The translations under genes and the position numbers were made by a program. From Candidatus Moranbacteria bacterium GW2011_GWE1_49_15 (GTDB lineage: Bacteria; Patescibacteriota; Minisyncoccia; Moranbacterales; GWC2-37-73), in contig LCPX01000021.1 in NCBI GenBank assembly GCA_001003855.1, forward strand, positions 1 to 11,689: 11,689 nucleotides of DNA, written 5' to 3'. The notes beneath the pieces were generated by a model. The model was not told the origin of the DNA. It did no database searches and saw only the letters and a list, made by a program, of their open reading frames with translations. Position 1 is the stretch's first letter; every line of letters begins with the position of its first letter. Below are positions 7,715 to 11,689 of the stretch, one piece after another.

Positions 7715-8557
7715 TCAGATATCTTCGGCTATTTTAGGAATGAATTTCCTGTATGAAAAAATGCTCAGCGCAAAAAATGCCAATACTATAAAAATAAACA
7801 TTGCATATTGGCCAGGATTAGCAAAATGCTTATTAATTAAAGATTCTTTATTGAAATGGACTATAAAAGCAAAAGGATTTAACAGCATGAGCGCGTGAAA
7901 TTTTGCAGGAATAATTGATAGAGGATATATAATCGGCGAAGAATACAAAATAATCAACAAAATAACATCCCAAATCATTGAAAGATCTCTAAATTTTACA
8001 TAAAGAGGTGCTGCCAGAAGAGAAAAAGATAATATAACGACGTAAAGGAAAACTGAGAACACAAAAAACATACCTATAGCCAGAAAACTCGGCATAAAAC
8101 CTTTTACGACAAAAAAAACGGCTACAACAAGAAGATTCATTAGGAATATAAGGGTAGCGTTTATAGTCGAAGCCAAAATAATAGTCCACCTAGGAACATA
8201 GATTTTTTTTACAAGCTGAGATTTGGAAATGAGAGATGCCAATCCAGAAGAGGTTCCCTCTGCAAAAAAATAAAACATAACTAGACCCGATAAAAGCTGT
8301 AAGGAGTAAGTATCAACTCCGGTATTCCTCGGATTGAAAATGGAAGAAAAAACGAAATTGAGCACCGCGAAAGTCAACAGAGGTTTGAGAAGCGCCCAGA
8401 TGTAACCCAAAACGCTTCCGTGGTAGCGGAGCTTGAAATCGGTCTTAGCCAGCATCCAAATGAGTTCCCCGTAATTCTCGTGCTGGTTTTTCAAGTTTAT
8501 CTTATCCCAAAATCCTGAAAATACGTCCTGAATATTTGTTTTTGCTTTTTCTATCAT
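7715..8557 (-). CDS. wzm: Polysaccharide ABC-2 type permease (Wzm-like)
   Basis: This inner-membrane channel subunit would move the undecaprenyl-linked glycan across the membrane with the Wzt-like ATPase. It has 280 residues from the ATG at 8557, the usual Wzm length. Counting from there, the cytoplasmic N-terminus contains MLAKTDFKLRYHGSVLGYIW (about 35-54), the interfacial-helix and first-membrane-segment signature of Wzm/TagG permeases. About six membrane segments follow: 50-73, 86-106, 126-151, 156-183, 194-216 and 251-269. YVKFRDL (186-192) is the conserved cytoplasmic coupling region. A TTG at 8563 would add two residues, but ATG is preferred. It is the first gene of the six-gene low-GC operon, about 30 bases from a promoter-like element. 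Its first 200 or so coding bases look richer in G+C than the rest. Confidence 0.95.
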   Translation of the reverse strand: MIEKAKTNIQDVFSGFWDKINLKNQHENYGELIWMLAKTDFKLRYHGSVLGYIWALLKPLLTFAVLNFVFSSIFNPRNTGVDTYSLQLLSGLVMFYFFAEGTSSGLASLISKSQLVKKIYVPRWTIILASTINATLIFLMNLLVVAVFFVVKGFMPSFLAIGMFFVFSVFLYVVILSFSLLAAPLYVKFRDLSMIWDVILLIILYSSPIIYPLSIIPAKFHALMLLNPFAFIVHFNKESLINKHFANPGQYAMFIFIVLAFFALSIFSYRKFIPKIAEDI

Positions 8558-8588
8558 AATCAAAAAGGCTTAGTTTCCACCTTGGATA

Positions 8589-8618
8589 ATTCTACCACCT
8601 ATCCGCCCGCCTGTCCAA
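8589..8618 (-). promoter_or_regulatory. Putative sigma70-type promoter of the wzm-wzt-glycosyltransferase operon
   Basis: Read on the minus strand, TTGGAC (8613-8618) is followed by an 18-base spacer and TAGAAT (8589-8594). The -10 matches five of six consensus bases; the -35 is weaker, sharing the leading TTG. Transcription would start near 8581, about 25 bases before the wzm ATG. It lies between the SGNH-gene hairpin and wzm, where an operon promoter is expected. The call is by pattern only. Confidence 0.45.
8601..8616. repeat. GC-rich 16-base block in an AT-rich spacer
   Basis: ATCCGCCCGCCTGTCC has 12 G/C of 16 bases between AT-rich flanks. From memory, similar CCGCCCGCCTG blocks recur in intergenic regions of some Patescibacteria genomes as arms of short dispersed palindromes. 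The matching arm is not present here, so this may be a solitary half-repeat or simply the promoter spacer that it overlaps. Confidence 0.2.
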
Positions 8619-8624
8619 CTAAAT

Positions 8625-8644
8625 AATGGCTATTGAGAGCCATT
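8625..8644 (-). terminator. Weak terminator-like hairpin after the SGNH-like gene
   Basis: AATGGCT (8625-8631) and AGCCATT (8638-8644) form a 7-bp stem with a 6-base loop. It begins 4 bases past the TAG stop at 8649-8651 in the direction of transcription and is followed on the minus strand by ATTTAGTT. The stem is short and the U-tract interrupted, so some read-through into wzm is plausible. Confidence 0.5.
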
Positions 8645-8648
8645 TTAT

Positions 8649-9596
8649 CTATTCGGATATCCTTGCCATTTCCTTATTTATGAAGTCCTGCTTGTTGCCA
8701 CTTTCCAGCAAGCCTTTTTTCAAAATATCATCGAAGAATAGGGAAAACTTTTTCGCCCCGCGATAATTGAGGTGCTGAAGATCCGCATACTCCAAATCCT
8801 CCAGCGGAAAATCCTTGAAATCCAGAAGCTCCAAATCCGCATACCTGGACTTCAGAACTTGCTGGTAAAACTCTTCGTTTTTGAATCCTGGATATTTCGA
8901 GTGAAGAGGGCTTCTTATGAGGTAAACTTTCACGTCGTTTTCCTCACACAAGGCCAGTGTCTTGTCCAAATAAGCAAGACCCTCCTTTGACATAGTCATG
9001 TTTTTGCTGTAATCCACATCCTTTTCGTCATTCAAAACGCCCAACTCCTCACCGACCTCTTCCTTGGTGAGCTTCTTATATCCCCCCATTTTCCCGGCAT
9101 ACTCATAATCGCCGCCGATGATGAAGTTGAAATTCCTTCTTGCCGCCAGACTGAATCCCCTGGAATAATCCTGGAAATTGTTTTTGATGAGCAATTCGTT
9201 CTCCTTCATGCCCATGAAAGGTCCGAATGCCGGATATCTCGCCAAAACATACTTTTTCTCCCAAATTTTCCTGTCGGAATGCACATCGACCTGGTTGTTG
9301 GCGAACTCGATGAAGACGGTCTTGATGTCCTCGTTCCTGCTGAGCAGAAGCCGGGTCTTGAGGTAGGTGTACATATATGCCTCCCCTGATTGGGAGATAT
9401 TAACAAGTCCGTCTATTTTCGAATCGTTGATGGCGCATTCGGAGTGGGAGTGTCCGATTACGACCTTGTCCGCCTTTTTCGAAAAATTGAGCGTGGCGTT
9501 CTTCCTGATCCAATAATCGGACGAAAATTTGAAAAGCACGAATAGCGACAGCGCTATCGCGAGAAAAACGGCGGTTTGGAAAATGAATTTTTTCAT
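8649..9596 (-). CDS. Membrane-anchored SGNH-like protein, MBOAT partner
   Basis: A 315-residue protein beginning at the ATG at 9594-9596, two bases after the MBOAT stop. A longer frame upstream exists only because it reads through the MBOAT gene, and it lacks a signal-like start. Residues about 4-23 are a hydrophobic anchor, which should place the rest outside the membrane. VVIGHSHSECAIND (45-58) fits SGNH block I with S50 as candidate nucleophile; G71 in SQSGEAY and N100/N101 fit the block II and III positions; D272 and H275 in ADLQHLNYRG fit the C-terminal DxxH. AlgJ/AlgX, DltD and PatB-type proteins show the same pairing with an MBOAT protein, receiving or transferring an acyl group onto a polysaccharide. 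It could be a transferase or an esterase. Substrate is unknown. Block I is GHSH rather than the textbook GDSx, so activity needs testing. Confidence 0.78.
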   Translation of the reverse strand: MKKFIFQTAVFLAIALSLFVLFKFSSDYWIRKNATLNFSKKADKVVIGHSHSECAINDSKIDGLVNISQSGEAYMYTYLKTRLLLSRNEDIKTVFIEFANNQVDVHSDRKIWEKKYVLARYPAFGPFMGMKENELLIKNNFQDYSRGFSLAARRNFNFIIGGDYEYAGKMGGYKKLTKEEVGEELGVLNDEKDVDYSKNMTMSKEGLAYLDKTLALCEENDVKVYLIRSPLHSKYPGFKNEEFYQQVLKSRYADLELLDFKDFPLEDLEYADLQHLNYRGAKKFSLFFDDILKKGLLESGNKQDFINKEMARISE

Positions 9597-9598
9597 AA

Positions 9599-11062
9599 TC
9601 AAAATTGGAAATATATGAACGGTTGTTCGGTCGTGGCGAAAATGAAAACCAGCATGGCGACGGCGTAATAGAAAGACCATCTGAAGGGCCTGGCGTTTTT
9701 CAGGAGAAAATTCTCTATGGCATAATTCTTTTCCCGTCCCATCCATTCCACCACGATGAAAACCGCCAACAACAAAGGCACCAGGAATCCGACTTCCTCG
9801 ATCGAAAACTCGACCATTTCGAAATAACTCGCTTTTTCAAGCAGTCCGAGAAAAATATCCCTGATGAAGCTCAGAGCGCTCGAAACGCTTTCCGACCTGA
9901 AAAATATCCAAGCGAAAGTCGTCAACGCGAAGGTCGACAGCATCGCGAATAATTCCCTCAAAGTCGGCAATTCTTTTCCCTTGGCGACCACGTCGAGATT
10001 CTGCCTGTTTTTCTTGAATATAACCGAGGGCATGATATACAAAGCGTTCAGCAAGCCCCATATTATGAAGGTCCAATTCGCCCCGTGCCAGAAACCGCTC
10101 ACTAGGAATATAGCGAAGGTGTTCCTTATCCTCATCCAACCCCCTCCCCTGCTTCCGCCAAGAGGAATGTACAGATAATCCTTGAACCAACTCGACAGCG
10201 AGATGTGCCATCTCCTCCAGAATTCCGCTATGTCCCTGGAGAAATAAGGGAAGGCGAAATTCTTCAGAAGATCTATCCCGAAAAGCCTGGCCGTTCCCAA
10301 AGCTATGTCCGAATAACCCGAAAAATCTCCGTAAATTTGGAAAGCGAAAAACACGGCCCCCATAATAAGGATCCCGCCGGAATAATCCCCGGCATCATCG
10401 AAAATCATATTCGCATAGACGGCGCACTGGTCGGCGATCACTATTTTTTTGAACAATCCCCAAAGTATCTGCCTCAGACCGTCGACAGCTTTCGAATAAT
10501 CGAAAATCCTCTCTTTTTTTATTTGGGGCAACAAATGTGTGGCGCGTTCGATAGGTCCAGCCACCAAGAGAGGAAAAAAGCTGACGAACACGGCATATTC
10601 TATGAAATTCCGTTCGGCCTTTATTTTCTTGTTATATATGTCAAAGACATAGGACAGTCCATGGAACGTATAGAATGAAATCCCTATAGGCAAAATTACC
10701 TTCAAAGTCCAGGAATCAAGATTGAATCCGAGGAGAGAAAAAGCGTCTACGAAAGATGAAATGAAGAAATTGTAATATTTAAAAAGCCCGAGGAAACCGA
10801 GGTTTATCCCGACACTCAGCCAAAGCCAAAATTTCCTCTTCGCCGATGTCGCGGATTCCTGGATCATTATGCCGGAAAAAAAATCAAGTAGCGTCGAAAA
10901 CATCAACAGAAAAAGGAAGCGCCAATCCCATGATGCATAGAAAAAATAGCTTGCTCCCAGCAGGAGCATGTTTTGGATTTTCAGGCTTTTTTTTGTCGCA
11001 AACCAATAGAGAAGAAACACTATCGGCAGAAATAAGGCAAAACTAAGGGAATTGAAAAGCAT
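9599..11062 (-). CDS. MBOAT-family O-acyltransferase (AlgI-like)
   Basis: This polytopic membrane protein of 487 residues has the usual AlgI/PatA length. It starts MLFNSLSFALFLPIVFLLYW, the classic first segment of this family, with ASYFFYASWDWRF at 37-49. The MBOAT core includes PIGISFYTFHGLSYVFDIY (125-143), FVSFFPLLVAGPIER (159-173), DFSGYSDIA (246-254), FWRRWHISLSSWFKDYLYIP (281-300) and the invariant catalytic-site His326 in SGFWHGANW (322-330). Known relatives (AlgI, PatA, DltB) carry acyl groups, usually acetyl, from a cytoplasmic donor across the membrane for O-acylation of alginate, peptidoglycan or teichoic acid. With the SGNH-like gene two bases downstream and an epimerase 27 bases upstream, it probably acylates a uronic-acid or other surface glycan. 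The symbol algI is withheld because the polymer is unknown. Confidence 0.94.
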   Translation of the reverse strand: MLFNSLSFALFLPIVFLLYWFATKKSLKIQNMLLLGASYFFYASWDWRFLFLLMFSTLLDFFSGIMIQESATSAKRKFWLWLSVGINLGFLGLFKYYNFFISSFVDAFSLLGFNLDSWTLKVILPIGISFYTFHGLSYVFDIYNKKIKAERNFIEYAVFVSFFPLLVAGPIERATHLLPQIKKERIFDYSKAVDGLRQILWGLFKKIVIADQCAVYANMIFDDAGDYSGGILIMGAVFFAFQIYGDFSGYSDIALGTARLFGIDLLKNFAFPYFSRDIAEFWRRWHISLSSWFKDYLYIPLGGSRGGGWMRIRNTFAIFLVSGFWHGANWTFIIWGLLNALYIMPSVIFKKNRQNLDVVAKGKELPTLRELFAMLSTFALTTFAWIFFRSESVSSALSFIRDIFLGLLEKASYFEMVEFSIEEVGFLVPLLLAVFIVVEWMGREKNYAIENFLLKNARPFRWSFYYAVAMLVFIFATTEQPFIYFQF

Positions 11063-11089
11063 ATTTGTTTCAAAGGTAAGCAGCGCGGA

Positions 11090-11638
11090 TTAAATTTTAT
11101 AATATTCTTTGTACCAATCGGCGAAATTCTTTAATCCCTCTTCTATCTTCACCTTTGGTTCCCAACCCATCTTTCTCAGCTTGGCGACATCCGCCATTGT
11201 TCTTGGCACGTCACCCGGCTGCATCGGCTTCATGATCTTCTCCGCCACTATGCCCAAACTTTTTTCCAATACTTCTATATATCTTCCGAGTTCTTCCGGC
11301 TTATCCGCTCCGATATTCATGACCTCGCATTTGAGATCGGCATCCAGAATCGTTAATATTCCTGCCACGATGTCATCGATATACGTGAAATCCCTAAGCA
11401 TCTTTCCTTCATTATAAACCTCGATCGGCTTTCCCTGGGAAATCAGGTTGGTAAATTTGAAATAGGCCATGTCAGGCCTACCCCATGGCCCATAGACCGT
11501 GAAGAACCGCAGTCCCGTCGTATTCATCCCGTGGGTATAGCTATAGACGTGCGCCTGGAGTTCATTCGCCTTCTTGGTTGCGGCGTATGGCGAGATCGGA
11601 TTGTCCCCGTTGTCAGTTTCGGAAAAAGGAGAGATCGA
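11090..11638 (-). CDS. UDP-glucuronate 4-epimerase-like SDR epimerase, C-terminal part (interrupted)
   Basis: The readable part is the last 182 residues of an extended short-chain dehydrogenase, a bit over half of the usual 320-340. It begins SPFSETDNGDNPIS and contains the catalytic YxxxK as YAATKK (Tyr codon at 11585-11587). LRFFTVYGPWGRPDMA, the hallmark of the UDP-GlcA/UDP-GalA 4-epimerase (CapI/GAE) group, follows. RDFTYIDDIV, MQPGDVPRT and a WYKEYY end complete the substrate-binding half. The frame is open upstream of the Met at 11525-11527, which is internal and not the start. An in-frame TAG at 11639-11641 then cuts the conserved sequence exactly where the family continues toward its SS(S)VYG motif. 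The NAD-binding half is therefore missing from this frame. It may be a pseudogene, frameshift or assembly junction. If intact in the cell, it would feed UDP-galacturonate or a related sugar to the adjacent acylation genes. Confidence 0.85.
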   Translation of the reverse strand, partial: SISPFSETDNGDNPISPYAATKKANELQAHVYSYTHGMNTTGLRFFTVYGPWGRPDMAYFKFTNLISQGKPIEVYNEGKMLRDFTYIDDIVAGILTILDADLKCEVMNIGADKPEELGRYIEVLEKSLGIVAEKIMKPMQPGDVPRTMADVAKLRKMGWEPKVKIEEGLKNFADWYKEYYKI

Positions 11639-11689
11639 CTATGACACGGCCGTGATGGGTCTTATTGAAATAGTTCCTTTTGACGATGA
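11639..11689. other. Right-edge tail that does not continue the epimerase
   Basis: These 51 bases do not encode the expected epimerase NAD-domain sequence in any minus frame. One minus frame and one plus frame are open; the plus frame reads IDYDTAVMGLIEIVPFDD from 11634 on, which looks protein-like but which I cannot assign. It may be foreign sequence joined at a contig end, or the start of another gene after a rearrangement. Confidence 0.5.

Noticed and set aside
9597..9746. A 50-residue N-terminal extension of the SGNH-like protein, starting at 9746
   Set aside because: It lies entirely inside the MBOAT coding sequence in another frame and lacks a signal-like start. The ATG at 9596 is followed directly by a hydrophobic anchor and sits two bases after the MBOAT stop.
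9837..10211. Minus-strand 124-codon frame inside the MBOAT gene
   Set aside because: Same strand but a different frame from a clearly functional MBOAT sequence, with no motif support.
10205..10678. Plus-strand 157-codon open frame opposite the MBOAT gene
   Set aside because: It is antisense to the well-conserved MBOAT core, and its translation is charged and low in recognisable motifs; it is a shadow frame of the more GC-rich gene.
11090..11527. Epimerase treated as a complete 145-residue protein starting at 11527
   Set aside because: The frame stays open upstream and encodes the conserved YAATKK catalytic segment, so that Met is internal and the gene is a longer, interrupted one.
173..11689. 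Alternative genetic code with TGA as Gly
   Set aside because: TGA ends at least five genes exactly at family-typical lengths (stops at 173, 1315, 4350, 7715 and 9599), and no gene contains an internal TGA.
1..11689. CRISPR array, tRNA/rRNA genes, transposase or phage genes
   Set aside because: No regularly spaced direct repeats, tRNA-like cloverleaf, rRNA segments or recombinase motifs were seen on reading either strand.

Overview
The window is an almost entirely minus-strand surface-polysaccharide locus. No taxonomic marker gene is present. Several traits are most consistent with a low-GC member of the Candidate Phyla Radiation / Patescibacteria (Parcubacteria- or Moranbacteria-like): Lys/Ile/Asn-rich proteins, gene junctions that overlap or nearly touch, no clear Shine-Dalgarno sequence before any start, and the end of a DUF5648-like surface protein at the left edge. 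A Bacteroidota source would also explain the missing Shine-Dalgarno sites, so this is inference. TAA, TAG and TGA are all used as stops, so the TGA=Gly code of Gracilibacteria/Absconditabacteria does not apply.

Layout from left to right. Bases 2-82 are the 3' end of a plus-strand gene. A perfect 12-bp hairpin at 110-141 is a bidirectional terminator between it and the minus-strand operon. The operon reads right to left: wzm-like ABC-2 permease (7715-8557), wzt-like ATPase with a C-terminal carbohydrate-binding domain (6348-7610), a GT2 glycosyltransferase (5591-6385), a GT4-like glycosyltransferase ending in an Ile-ladder coiled coil (4350-5585), a three-domain GT4-GT2-GT2 enzyme (1315-4353) and a terminal GT4 enzyme (173-1309). 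A promoter-like element lies just upstream of wzm (8589-8618). Upstream of that, and visibly richer in G+C, is a second module: a partial UDP-uronate-type 4-epimerase (11090-11638), an AlgI-like MBOAT acyltransferase (9599-11062) and a membrane-anchored SGNH-like protein (8649-9596). It ends in a weak terminator-like hairpin.

Working model: the epimerase supplies an activated sugar. The glycosyltransferases build a glycan on a lipid carrier in the cytoplasm. The Wzm/Wzt transporter exports it after Wzt's C-terminal domain recognises it. The MBOAT/SGNH pair may O-acylate it on the outer side of the membrane. The coiled-coil glycosyltransferase could help set chain length, as WbdD does in E. 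coli O8/O9a; this is a hypothesis. No initiating sugar-phosphate transferase, Wzx/Wzy pair or recognisable end-capping methyltransferase/kinase is present here.

Two oddities stand out. G+C changes sharply around 8.4-8.65 kb. At the right edge, conserved epimerase sequence stops abruptly at about 11636-11641, where an in-frame TAG is followed by about 50 unrelated bases, as at an assembly chimera or a real gene break.
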